Below are positions 1 through 6,477 of a stretch of 28,601 nt of DNA, in pieces. The notes beneath the pieces were generated by a model that worked only from the letters and a program-made list of their open reading frames with translations, did no database searches and had not been told where the DNA came from. The DNA is taken from positions 1 to 28,601 of IMG/VR virus record IMGVR_UViG_3300021142_000142, one strand, 5' to 3'. The stretch is from a virus. The translations under genes and the position numbers were made by a program. Position 1 is the first letter of the stretch; each line of letters opens with the position of its first letter.

Positions 1-271
1 GCTTAACACCCAACTTCATTTCGCAGTGTTTGGTCCCTTCAATAGCATTCAGCTTGTCGAGGTAGGGCTTAATAAAAGCAAACCGGGGATCTATCTCTTT
101 ACCATCACGGATGTACTCTTCAGCAGCTTTGTGTAGCTCGGTGCCATAGATTGTAGCCTCAGTCTCGGTAAACGGGACAGACTTGATAACCTTCTCTTCG
201 TAATACCTGCGAGCGCACTGCTCGAACAACTTTAAGCTGCTATAGCTCCAAGGCCCCGGAGTCCTACTCAT
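1..271 (-). CDS. PD-(D/E)XK (RecB/Cas4-like) nuclease, 5' part only
   Basis: Ninety codons are visible and the gene runs off the left edge of the window. The N-terminus reads MSRTPGPWSYSSLKLFEQCA, the usual opening of RecB-family PD-(D/E)XK nucleases (W-S-x-S-x-L-x-x-F-x-x-C). It is followed at about residues 44-52 by G-T-E-L-H-K-A-A-E, matching motif I (G-x-x-x-H-x-x-x-E) of that superfamily. The catalytic D and E-x-K residues would lie outside the window. The ATG at 271 is the only sensible start, because the ATG at 278 meets a stop within five codons. The gene follows the DNA polymerase by about 40 nt on the same strand, so an exonuclease or recombination role in phage replication is inferred. 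Family assignment is fairly sure; the exact function is not. Confidence 0.8.
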   Translation of the reverse strand, partial: MSRTPGPWSYSSLKLFEQCARRYYEEKVIKSVPFTETEATIYGTELHKAAEEYIRDGKEIDPRFAFIKPYLDKLNAIEGTKHCEMKLGVK

Positions 272-311
272 AACTCATCTCGTAAAGATGGAAAGGGTCA
301 TTATACACAAT

Positions 312-3074
312 CTATCCCGCAGCTTTCAAGTTATCACCAATGCCACCTTCAGCCGCCAAAGGAAGTCCGGGGGCCCACACGGGAGATTTGGTCATCTCCG
401 CCATCATAAAATCGTAAGCCGCTTGTGCTTCATCCTCGGGAACTACAACATAACAGCTATCATGGACCGAAATTTTGATCGGGTATTTCTTATTGATTCT
501 TGCCATGGCTTCGCCCATGACGCACCGGGCTACGCTCTGCGTGCAGTTGTGAACAATGAAAGGCCCTCTACTCCCTAAAACTACGAATCTGTTTCTGGGT
601 CCGCAATCAAGGATGTCGTAAACTTTTCTTTTCTGTTCGTGAAGTCTGGTTTGTCTAACAAGTGCTCCAGAGGCCAACCAGCTTTTAACCTGTTGTACAG
701 TGTTGTGCGCCCTATCCCAGATTCCGCAGATAGTTTTGGAATATCCAACTGTATCGAGCACCTCTTGTTCATTATGTTTGTGCGACGATCTACCCACCGA
801 CAGTTCTCTGGAGTGTAGTTCCCGTTGTTGTCTATACGATCCAACTCCAACCCGCGCTGATATGTAGGTCCCATATCCTCCCAAAAATTCTCGAATGAGC
901 GCTTCCATCTGTCGCACACTTCTATCCCACGCGCCCCATAATTTCTGTATGCTTGGTGCTGAGAGTTCTGGCACCTGGCCCTCATGCTGTCCCATACCGG
1001 ATATGCTGGATGTTTTGACATCCCGTGTTTTATATTCTTTTTGCTTATCAGTAAACGAGTCATACATCCGCAGTTCGGCGTTCCCACTCGCTTGAATTCG
1101 CGAGTAACCTTTGTTCCATCTTTCACTACAACTTTCCCACAATCGCAGCGGAACTCCCAGAAACGCTTCTTTCCATCGCTGTGCGCTGGTCTTATCGCGG
1201 TTAGATATCCAAATTTTTGGCCTGTAAGGTTCGGGGTTCTGTGATGCAACTTTCCATCCTTCATTTGTTAGTACCTCATGGTCTGGAGTCATATAAACGC
1301 CATCTACAGTAACACAAGACTGTACAGACTTAAACACCTTTCCGCCATGAAATACAAACTCTACTCCATCGTGCACCATATCGTCTGCATCTACAGTCTC
1401 TATGGGTTTCCAGCCGTCTGAGGTTAGGACTAACGTACCTTCAGCCAAGCAGTTTTGCAGGACCTTCGGGCCATATATTCTATTTTTGACTTTCCTGCGC
1501 CCTTCATATAACCATTCTTCCTTGCCTTTTTCATTCTTGAACCGTGCCAGCTTTGGGTACTTGATAGAGAGCCCGCTTGGAAGTCTGATGCCCTGCGCCC
1601 CGTACACCGGCAATTCTAGGAACCCCGGCTTGTACATGTAATACTCGTTATCCCGCACTGCTTCCAATACATCCTCACCCTGATACCAAGCATCTTTGAC
1701 TCTGTGATTAATTTCCCGGTATAGATTTACAATGCGCTTTGCTTCCTTTTCATCTACGTTAACATCGATCCCGAACTGCTTAGCCCCAAGATTGATGGAC
1801 TTGCATAGCACCTGATGACCCGAGGAAAAACCGAGCGATAGCACTGCGCATTTCGAGATAAACCGTTGATTTTTCGTAATCTCATCGTACCCAACGTTAA
1901 AGACCTTGCTACCAAAGTCCCGGTACATATCTAGTCCTTGCGTGATGATATCAAGCTGATCCTGTTGCCCTGCAATGTAAAGATTAACCCGAACCTCAAT
2001 GTTGCTGAGGTCAAAACCGACGATCTTATAGCCTTCTGGTGCGACAATAGCTTCTTTGATTTTTGAATCCCTAGCCACATTCTGTAGCTGTAACGCACCG
2101 CCATCCCCCCCTGCAGACCACCTGCCTGTCACCTCGGCCCCATAATACTTGAGCCCTACCGGGAGTTTCCCCTTGGTACGCTTAGCCACTTCAATCAGGC
2201 GTTGGGTTTTGGTTTCCTCTAGGGTCTCCTTCACCTGCAGGCGCGAACTCACAACGGTTTGAACTTTAAAATCCTGGTGCTCAAGAAGTGATAACAGTTC
2301 CTCATCTTTCTTCGCAAAGGCGTAGGTGGGCTTGCCAGTCGTAGGGCTGGTTTTCATCGGGGGCTCGACCCCTAAGCTCCGTAGCACATCCGCAAATTTT
2401 TTATTCGACATAAGGTCTGTCTTGTCTATGCCGCAGTCTTGCAACGCTTGAAGCTTTCGGAACTGAATGTCCCGCAGTGAATCCTCCAGTATAGGCACGC
2501 TAAGCTCCAAGGACGGCTCTACAAACATGCGCAACGTCATGTCAATCAAATTAATCTCGGTCCTATTAAAGCGCGGGGCCAATCGCTTAAACAACTCATA
2601 GGTCAGGTCTACGTCATTCCTGCAGTACATCATGTACGCTTCGAGCTCTGGCTCGGTAAATCTCAGGCGGCGTTTACCTATGGCATTGTAAATCTCAGTG
2701 CCTTTCTCCCCGATACCATAGTGTTCCGCAAGGGCTTTAAGCGATCCTCCAACTTCCGTGCCGTGTAAAGCACGTGCCATCGATAGGGTATCTAGCCAGA
2801 CCTTAGGGTTAATCCCAAAGTGCCATGAAAGAATTGTCGCGTCGAATAAAGTATTGTGGCAAAGGGCGTAGGACTCTTCCCAGTTAAATTGTTTTAGCCA
2901 CTCCGCAGTAGCTTTCTTAGATCCGCTAAATGTTTGGGTTTCTCCATCGTCCACCTTAACGGCAACACCAATAACTTCGAACCGTGGGTCATTAACATAG
3001 CCCTCCGTAGACAGCTTAGTGAGGCTGTACTCTTTGTCGAAAAAAGTTTCGAAATCGGCGGTGATTATTGGCAC
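312..3074 (-). CDS. Family-A DNA polymerase with 3'-5' exonuclease, interrupted by an intein
   Basis: The ORF is 920 residues; removing the 302-residue intein leaves a 618-residue replicative polymerase. Exonuclease motifs are Exo I D7-F-E9, Exo II N74-T-L-F-D78 and Exo III Y150-C-R-N-D154, so proofreading looks intact. Polymerase motif A is GFDLSNIEVRV (D355, E360). Motif B lies around R404-K408. Motif C is V-H-D-S-C with D872. The intein sits between motifs B and C, splitting the conserved L-Q-N/C-T-Q segment after N541. Translation starts at GTG 3074, with an AGAGGGGG Shine-Dalgarno sequence upstream and a 10-nt overlap with the VRR-NUC gene. The lack of an N-terminal 5' nuclease domain is normal for phage enzymes. 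Splicing must occur for an active polymerase, because the insert separates catalytic aspartates D355 and D872. Confidence 0.95.
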   Translation of the reverse strand: MPIITADFETFFDKEYSLTKLSTEGYVNDPRFEVIGVAVKVDDGETQTFSGSKKATAEWLKQFNWEESYALCHNTLFDATILSWHFGINPKVWLDTLSMARALHGTEVGGSLKALAEHYGIGEKGTEIYNAIGKRRLRFTEPELEAYMMYCRNDVDLTYELFKRLAPRFNRTEINLIDMTLRMFVEPSLELSVPILEDSLRDIQFRKLQALQDCGIDKTDLMSNKKFADVLRSLGVEPPMKTSPTTGKPTYAFAKKDEELLSLLEHQDFKVQTVVSSRLQVKETLEETKTQRLIEVAKRTKGKLPVGLKYYGAEVTGRWSAGGDGGALQLQNVARDSKIKEAIVAPEGYKIVGFDLSNIEVRVNLYIAGQQDQLDIITQGLDMYRDFGSKVFNVGYDEITKNQRFISKCAVLSLGFSSGHQVLCKSINLGAKQFGIDVNVDEKEAKRIVNLYREINHRVKDAWYQGEDVLEAVRDNEYYMYKPGFLELPVYGAQGIRLPSGLSIKYPKLARFKNEKGKEEWLYEGRRKVKNRIYGPKVLQNCLAEGTLVLTSDGWKPIETVDADDMVHDGVEFVFHGGKVFKSVQSCVTVDGVYMTPDHEVLTNEGWKVASQNPEPYRPKIWISNRDKTSAQRWKEAFLGVPLRLWESCSERWNKGYSRIQASGNAELRMYDSFTDKQKEYKTRDVKTSSISGMGQHEGQVPELSAPSIQKLWGAWDRSVRQMEALIREFLGGYGTYISARVGVGSYRQQRELHSRELSVGRSSHKHNEQEVLDTVGYSKTICGIWDRAHNTVQQVKSWLASGALVRQTRLHEQKRKVYDILDCGPRNRFVVLGSRGPFIVHNCTQSVARCVMGEAMARINKKYPIKISVHDSCYVVVPEDEAQAAYDFMMAEMTKSPVWAPGLPLAAEGGIGDNLKAAG
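546..1451 (-). other. Intein in DNA polymerase (residues 542-843), splicing domains only in frame
   Basis: The in-frame insert is 302 residues. Block A starts at C542 (CLAEGTLVLTSDGW). Block B is T-P-D-H-E-V-L-T. Block F is VYDILDCGPRNRFVV. Block G is P-F-I-V-H-N, followed by extein Cys+1 (C844). All standard class 1 catalytic residues are present: C1, the block B T-x-x-H, the penultimate His-Asn pair and a Cys nucleophile at +1. The segment between blocks B and F has no LAGLIDADG, HNH or other endonuclease motif in the intein frame. It reads as low-information sequence because it is the shifted-frame translation of the nested HNH gene at 581-1264. The insertion site is a conserved polymerase motif, as expected for homing. 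Confidence 0.93.
581..1264 (-). CDS. HNH homing endonuclease nested out of frame inside the polymerase intein
   Basis: This 227-residue protein is encoded wholly within the intein, in the +1 frame relative to polymerase. The N-terminal region (about residues 14-70) is a Cys-rich module (G-Q-K-F-G-Y-L-T, C-D-C-G, N-C-G-C) seen in phage HNH proteins. The HNH core (about 85-165) contains V-W-D-S-M-R-A-R-C, Y-G-A-R-G-I, L-D-R-I-D-N and N-Y-T-P-E-N-C-R-W. A helix-turn-helix resembling NUMOD-type DNA-recognition modules follows (L-S-A-E-S-G-I-G-R-T-T-L-Y). The start ATG at 1264 lies in the codons for N-E-G just after block B and is preceded by ATGAGGT at good spacing. The stop lies inside block F. 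The HNH core closely resembles that of the free-standing gene at 4548-5192. It presumably cuts intein-less polymerase alleles; that is inference. Confidence 0.92.
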   Translation of the reverse strand: MKDGKLHHRTPNLTGQKFGYLTAIRPAHSDGKKRFWEFRCDCGKVVVKDGTKVTREFKRVGTPNCGCMTRLLISKKNIKHGMSKHPAYPVWDSMRARCQNSQHQAYRNYGARGIEVCDRWKRSFENFWEDMGPTYQRGLELDRIDNNGNYTPENCRWVDRRTNIMNKRCSIQLDIPKLSAESGIGRTTLYNRLKAGWPLEHLLDKPDFTNRKEKFTTSLIADPETDS

Positions 3075-3361
3075 GGTCTTACCCCCTCTAAAATACTCTT
3101 GAGCTCATCTATATTGCTGTCGTCTACGACGAGGGCGAAACCCCCGGCACTTTTAATTCTTTCTATCTCTCGCAACTGCAATGCTGTTGCTTTATTCTTC
3201 CCGGCTTTAATCTCCAACCCAACAAAGAGCCCATCCAAACACACGATGATGTCTGGCACCCCGCGAGCGGAGTATTGCCCACCTATAGGGAAGAAGTAGT
3301 AGCATCCTAGCTCATCCAATATCTTCTTCACGCGGGCTTTTTGCTTCCCTTCAGGCGTCAT
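3065..3361 (-). CDS. VRR-NUC domain nuclease
   Basis: Ninety-eight residues, the size of stand-alone phage VRR-NUC proteins. The core is visible: Y-S-A-R-G-V-P-D-I-I-V (metal-binding D), then G-L-E-I-K-A-G (E-x-K), then Q-L-R-E-I (conserved Q). These residues define the PD-(D/E)XK-like VRR-NUC fold, a structure-specific nuclease found in replication modules. ATG 3361 is chosen because it forms a 4-nt ATGA overlap with the upstream gene and has GGAG eight nt upstream. An in-frame ATG at 3382 lacks a ribosome site. The gene overlaps the polymerase start, so the two are probably translationally coupled. The role in trimming replication or recombination intermediates is inferred. Confidence 0.88.
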   Translation of the reverse strand: MTPEGKQKARVKKILDELGCYYFFPIGGQYSARGVPDIIVCLDGLFVGLEIKAGKNKATALQLREIERIKSAGGFALVVDDSNIDELKSILEGVRPCQ

Positions 3362-3825
3362 ACTCCAGTCTCCACCCAGCATTTAAACGATACGCACTCT
3401 ACCTCACAGGTCTTTCTTTTCCAACAGTTATCGCAGGGGCATGGTGATTCCTCTATTACTACAGCCATTGTTGCTTCTTCGCGCTTTTGTTTGTTGTAGC
3501 TATTACTGGCATTGCTTCGGCATTGCTTGCATCGTACTTCCTGATACTCCCTATCGGTTCCTTTGAACCTCCATCCGAACGCGCTAGAGGGCTTCCGCTC
3601 TCCGCAATCCGTGCAAGTCTTTGGGGGCAACGCTTCCATGCGCTCTTCCGATCCCTTCCAGAGCTTATTGTTCTTTATGGCTGACACCAGCCCTTTCGAG
3701 AGGCCGTAGACCTCCGTGATTTCCTTACCCGTATGCCCGCAGTTTAACAGATGCCTAATGACTTTGACCGCTTCAAGTGAAAGCTTTGCCCCCTGATTAT
3801 TCTCCCCGGCGTTCCGTGTTTTCAT
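3358..3825 (-). CDS. HTH and zinc-finger protein, endonuclease-accessory-like
   Basis: This 155-residue protein has no catalytic nuclease motif. Residues about 8-55 (G-E-N-N-Q-G-A-K-L-S, then an HTH ending in K-L-W-K) match the DNA-recognition HTH often attached to phage HNH endonucleases. Residues about 70-105 hold C-T-D-C-G-E-R-K-P-S and C-K-Q-C, the zinc knuckle typical of the N-terminus of endonuclease VII-like proteins. A second Cys cluster (C-P-C-D-N-C, C-E-V-E-C) lies near the C-terminus. It may be a domesticated DNA-binding protein or a decayed homing endonuclease. The GGAAG site six nt before ATG 3825 supports this start, which lies inside the end of the preceding gene. Confidence 0.65.
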   Translation of the reverse strand: MKTRNAGENNQGAKLSLEAVKVIRHLLNCGHTGKEITEVYGLSKGLVSAIKNNKLWKGSEERMEALPPKTCTDCGERKPSSAFGWRFKGTDREYQEVRCKQCRSNASNSYNKQKREEATMAVVIEESPCPCDNCWKRKTCEVECVSFKCWVETGV

Positions 3826-3982
3826 CTACAACTTCCAACGGTTTCTTACAGCACATGCACGCCATACCCGGCACGGGTTCCCAACTTCGCGGTGTTCCTA
3901 TGTGGTGCTTGCATCCCGTCTCCCAGATTAGCGGCTTGGTCCTTTGCCATTTACAGGTTTCTTCAGGGTCTTGTGAGTTCAT
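3797..3982 (-). CDS. Small Cys-rich protein of a common phage type
   Basis: Sixty-one residues. The pattern C-K-W, W-E-T-G-C, then C-M-C-C-K-K-P-L recalls small phage proteins with C-x-W ... W-x-T-x-C ... C-x-x-C-G-K-P-I, probably zinc-binding. It overlaps both neighbours in the operon (start 3982 inside the upstream gene, stop inside the downstream gene). No function is known. Confidence 0.6.
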   Translation of the reverse strand: MNSQDPEETCKWQRTKPLIWETGCKHHIGTPRSWEPVPGMACMCCKKPLEVVDENTERRGE

Positions 3983-4163
3983 TGATCTTCTCCAACTTCC
4001 TCTTTAAATGTTCAAGTTCCAATGCCGCACTGGTCAGGAGGTCTATCTTGTCGTTGTACTGCGTCTTGATCTTATCAATCTCTGCATAGGCTTCGCCCAA
4101 GAAATACACAAGCGCCACGATAACGGCTATGGATAGCCCCGCTACAATTTCTAATGGTGTCAT
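3963..4163 (-). CDS. Single-pass membrane protein with coiled coil (Rz/spanin-like shape)
   Basis: Sixty-six residues. An N-terminal hydrophobic helix (I-V-A-G-L-S-I-A-V-I-V-A-L-V-Y-F-L) is followed by a charged heptad-like coiled coil to the C-terminus. This shape resembles i-spanins but also many unrelated phage membrane proteins. No lysin or holin gene is adjacent, so a lysis role is not claimed. ATG 4163 overlaps the upstream stop by four nt (ATGA). Confidence 0.6.
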   Translation of the reverse strand: MTPLEIVAGLSIAVIVALVYFLGEAYAEIDKIKTQYNDKIDLLTSAALELEHLKRKLEKINELTRP

Positions 4164-4372
4164 ACTCTAGCCTCCCAAGCTAATTGCTCTTTCGTCTTGC
4201 TGTTGTGCTGCACCCTGAGGGTTACGTAGCTGGCACAGTCTTTCGTTTCAATACACTCTTCACCTTCATCGATAGCCCCCAGATGGCATTGCTTCTTCGC
4301 GATTTTAGTCCAAAGCTTATTGCCCAATGGGTCAAACCCTACGATGAGATAGTTGCCTTCTGAGTATTTCAT
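4160..4372 (-). CDS. Hypothetical protein, 70 aa
   Basis: No recognised domain. It is a mixed-charge small protein with three Cys (K-Q-C, E-E-C, K-D-C). It is joined to both neighbours by 4-nt ATGA overlaps, which supports it being a real translated gene in the coupled operon. Confidence 0.55.
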   Translation of the reverse strand: MKYSEGNYLIVGFDPLGNKLWTKIAKKQCHLGAIDEGEECIETKDCASYVTLRVQHNSKTKEQLAWEARV

Positions 4373-4548
4373 GGGTTCTCCGGCTCTTCTACTTTCTCAC
4401 TTTCAATCATCAAATTTCTAACCTCTACAACACACTCGGGGCACATCGTCCCTACCCCCTGAGCGAACAGAAACTTTACATCCGATACATCTCTCTGGCA
4501 GAACGAACAGGAGGCATTCTGCGCATTACGTTTGGTTAGTATTTCCAT
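4369..4548 (-). CDS. ClpX-type zinc-finger small protein
   Basis: Fifty-nine residues. C-S-F-C-Q-R-D-V-S-D-V-K-F-L and G-T-M-C-P-E-C-V-V-E-V resemble the C4 zinc-binding domain at the N-terminus of ClpX (C-S-F-C-x-K ... I-C-x-x-C-V). No AAA+ domain follows. The start is ATG 4548, which shares one nt with the stop of the HNH gene (TGATG) and has GGAGGGG directly upstream; the longer in-frame start at 4581 is unlikely. In ClpX this domain binds substrates and adaptors, so an effect on ClpXP is possible but only inferred. Confidence 0.62.
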   Translation of the reverse strand: MEILTKRNAQNASCSFCQRDVSDVKFLFAQGVGTMCPECVVEVRNLMIESEKVEEPENP

Positions 4549-5192
4549 CACTCCCCTCCTATCCCATGGTGCTTTAGCCATTCCTGCCTAGCCTGATTCG
4601 CTTTTTCCGCGCTATCAAAAGACCCGATGTGAACTCTATTTTTCCTGCTTCCGTAATAGGCATTCCACCGGTTATATCTTTTATCGTGAGCAACCCCTGC
4701 GTAACCTGTTGTATTGTTCCTGCTAAGCCCTGTTGCTGACGCTGGATTCTTCCCTTCATACCAATACTTTTGTTCCGCATCTTTTCTTGCTTTTAGCGCC
4801 TCTTCAAATGTTCCGTATTGGCCTACATGAAAAGTCTTATTTCCGACACCTATCTGCACTTTATATCGGCCTTCGCACAGAGAAATTCCAACACCCACTC
4901 TTGTCGCTTTTCCCGTGTTTCTAGCTTGTTGAGTCCTACTTGCCCACCGGCAATTTTCTGGTGAGTAGCCCTTGTCATTGTCTATCCGATCAAGCGTCAT
5001 TCCATCTGGGCTTTTCCCCATGTCAGAAATAAACTTAGCTAAATCATTTACCCATTCATCGCATACCCCAATCCCCCTGCCGCCATATCTCGCGTAACTT
5101 TTGTGTTTTGGATTTAGGCATCTTGCTTTCATGTCTAGCCAACAAATGTACTCTTTCCTATGCGTAGCAGAATAGCCGTGTGTTCTAACCAT
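4548..5192 (-). CDS. Free-standing HNH homing endonuclease with two AP2-like domains
   Basis: This 214-residue protein has an HNH core at about residues 15-90: [26 protein letters not shown] and Y-S-P-E-N-C-R-W. Two AP2-like DNA-binding repeats follow. The first is about 95-140 (Y-K-V-Q-I-G-V ... Q-Y-G-T-F-E-E-A). The second is about 160-205 (T-G-Y-A-G-V ... [10 protein letters not shown]). It has a strong site (GGAGAATAATA) before ATG 5192. It sits between small operon genes, as expected for a mobile endonuclease gene inserted in an intergenic junction. Its HNH core is closely related to the one nested in the polymerase intein. Confidence 0.92.
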   Translation of the reverse strand: MVRTHGYSATHRKEYICWLDMKARCLNPKHKSYARYGGRGIGVCDEWVNDLAKFISDMGKSPDGMTLDRIDNDKGYSPENCRWASRTQQARNTGKATRVGVGISLCEGRYKVQIGVGNKTFHVGQYGTFEEALKARKDAEQKYWYEGKNPASATGLSRNNTTGYAGVAHDKRYNRWNAYYGSRKNRVHIGSFDSAEKANQARQEWLKHHGIGGE

Positions 5193-5194
5193 TA

Positions 5195-5284
5195 TTATTC
5201 TCCTAAGATTTTATGGTGCTTTTCTACTCGACGGATCAGGCCAACTGCCGCGCTGAAATACTCTTCCATCCTGTAATCTTCCAT
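5195..5284 (-). CDS. 29-aa acidic/basic microprotein
   Basis: A very short ORF (starts [10 protein letters not shown], ends H-K-I-L-G-E). It has a near-ideal ribosome site, GAGGAG six nt before ATG 5284. Its stop codon lies within the Shine-Dalgarno region of the HNH gene, two nt before that gene's ATG, so translation would be coupled. No function is known. Confidence 0.55.
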   Translation of the reverse strand: MEDYRMEEYFSAAVGLIRRVEKHHKILGE

Positions 5285-5302
5285 GATTAACTCCTCGCAT
5301 TC

Positions 5303-5650
5303 CTACTCCGTCATCGGCTTCCTTGCTGGCTCGGGTCTGGGTGGGCGGCAATCAGGACAGTCATCAATGCAATCAACAGGGCCGTTCATGTAAGGAGTTC
5401 CATCTGGATAGCAGTCGATTTCCCCTGTCTTGATAAATCCTGTACCGCTGCACCTTTTACACGCCACAGGTTCCGCTTCAGGGTTCCACTTCAAAACACC
5501 TTTCGGGATTGAGTCTGCAAACGGATCTGCTTCTTTCTCGGTGGCGAGGTAAGCGCGGATTTCTTCGGCTACTTTTGCGCTTTCTTTTGCTGATAAATCA
5601 AAATTCAAAGCCTCAAGCGCCCGTCTCAGCAGTTCGGTTGCGTTACTCAT
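5303..5650 (-). CDS. DnaJ-like zinc-finger small protein
   Basis: One hundred fifteen residues. C-K-R-C-S-G-T-G-F (C-x-x-C-x-G-x-G) and D-C-P-D-C form a DnaJ-type zinc-binding pair in the C-terminal half. The N-terminal half is helical and acidic. ATG 5650 overlaps the upstream stop by four nt. No J domain is present, so this is a zinc-finger microprotein rather than a co-chaperone. Confidence 0.6.
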   Translation of the reverse strand: MSNATELLRRALEALNFDLSAKESAKVAEEIRAYLATEKEADPFADSIPKGVLKWNPEAEPVACKRCSGTGFIKTGEIDCYPDGTPYMNGPVDCIDDCPDCRPPRPEPARKPMTE

Positions 5651-5919
5651 AAATCCACCCATTCCCAACCCAGCACCAGTTTCACCATCGTGCGGTGGAA
5701 ACAGTAAGGCTTCTTTGTGCCGTTGAACTGTGTACCAATAGCGCCACCGAAACGATAGCCGCCAACGTATTTAGGGGGTTCGTAGATTTCATAAGATTTC
5801 CCCCAATTTAACGGCTCTGCCGTAGACCATATCCTTGCGCTTGAATCTATTGATGCAACCACTTCACCGTCTCCATTTACCCAACGGTGCTGCCCCGGTT
5901 TTATTTCTTCATGGTTCAT
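5647..5919 (-). CDS. Hypothetical protein, 90 aa
   Basis: Aromatic- and Gly-rich (W-G-K-S-Y-E-I-Y, G-G-Y-R-F-G-G), with no recognised domain. It is linked on both sides by ATGA overlaps, which supports it as a real gene. Confidence 0.6.
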   Translation of the reverse strand: MNHEEIKPGQHRWVNGDGEVVASIDSSARIWSTAEPLNWGKSYEIYEPPKYVGGYRFGGAIGTQFNGTKKPYCFHRTMVKLVLGWEWVDL

Positions 5920-6257
5920 TCAACCCCCCTACCAATTTCAGCGGCGGCACGCACTATGGCTCTACGGGTTGCGGCGTAGGGGTCGTCATCAAAAAAGTAT
6001 TCCATTGCCGTTATTGGTTTTTGACCTTGTTCATGCTCAGGATCTTTTGCTTCCGCATAACCGGGGCCTACATCAATCATCATTTTCAACTTCACCGCAA
6101 GGCGCAGAGCGTCACCATCGTCGGTTAGGGGGTTCCAAGGTCTTTGAAGTTCTTCGCCTTCTGGAATCCAGAAAGACTCACCAAACCCAAAGCGATAGAG
6201 TTCAATCTCAATCCCCGCCGCTTTCGCCGCCAAGGTCAATAGTTCTTTGTCAGTCAT
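5916..6257 (-). CDS. Conserved phage protein of unknown function, 113 aa
   Basis: The motif W-N-P-L-T-D-D-G-D-A-L-R-L-A-V-K-L and the C-terminal T-R-R-A-I-V-R-A-A-A-E-I match a family that is frequent in phage and prophage early regions. No biochemical role is known to me. Two adjacent ATGs exist (6260 and 6257). The second has better spacing from AGGAGG and is preferred. Confidence 0.75.
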   Translation of the reverse strand: MTDKELLTLAAKAAGIEIELYRFGFGESFWIPEGEELQRPWNPLTDDGDALRLAVKLKMMIDVGPGYAEAKDPEHEQGQKPITAMEYFFDDDPYAATRRAIVRAAAEIGRGVE

Positions 6258-6477
6258 CATTTCCTCCTATCCAGTGGTGTTCCCACGGTTCCACGTTTTC
6301 CACCTTCATAGTCGGCTTGAACCCACCGAGATAGCTATGGAGTCTGGCCGCGTCTCTAAGCTGATAAAGGCACTGCAGGTAGCTCTTAGCTTTAAATATC
6401 TCGTCGTTAATATGTTTGAGTTTGATCTGGGCCTCTTGGCGCTGTCGCCATTGCTCGAAGAGTTCTTTGTCAGCCAT
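6250..6477 (-). CDS. Hypothetical protein, 75 aa
   Basis: Helical, possibly coiled coil (residues about 5-35 are rich in K, E and Q). ATG 6477 shares one nt with the upstream stop (TGATG), and the upstream gene's Glu-Glu codons supply GGAGGAG as the ribosome site. The longer in-frame start at 6540 would lie deep in the upstream gene. Confidence 0.6.
   Translation of the reverse strand: MADKELFEQWRQRQEAQIKLKHINDEIFKAKSYLQCLYQLRDAARLHSYLGGFKPTMKVENVEPWEHHWIGGNDD

Noticed and set aside
546-1451. Ordinary in-frame intein-endonuclease fusion broken by sequencing errors
   Set aside because: It would need paired compensating indels in both inteins. Each nested gene also has its own start, ribosome site and stop, and each intein frame is open throughout, so a real nested arrangement is the better reading.
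3963-4163. Spanin (Rz) assignment
   Set aside because: The membrane helix plus coiled coil shape fits, but there is no overlapping Rz1-like lipoprotein frame that I can support and no lysin or holin nearby.
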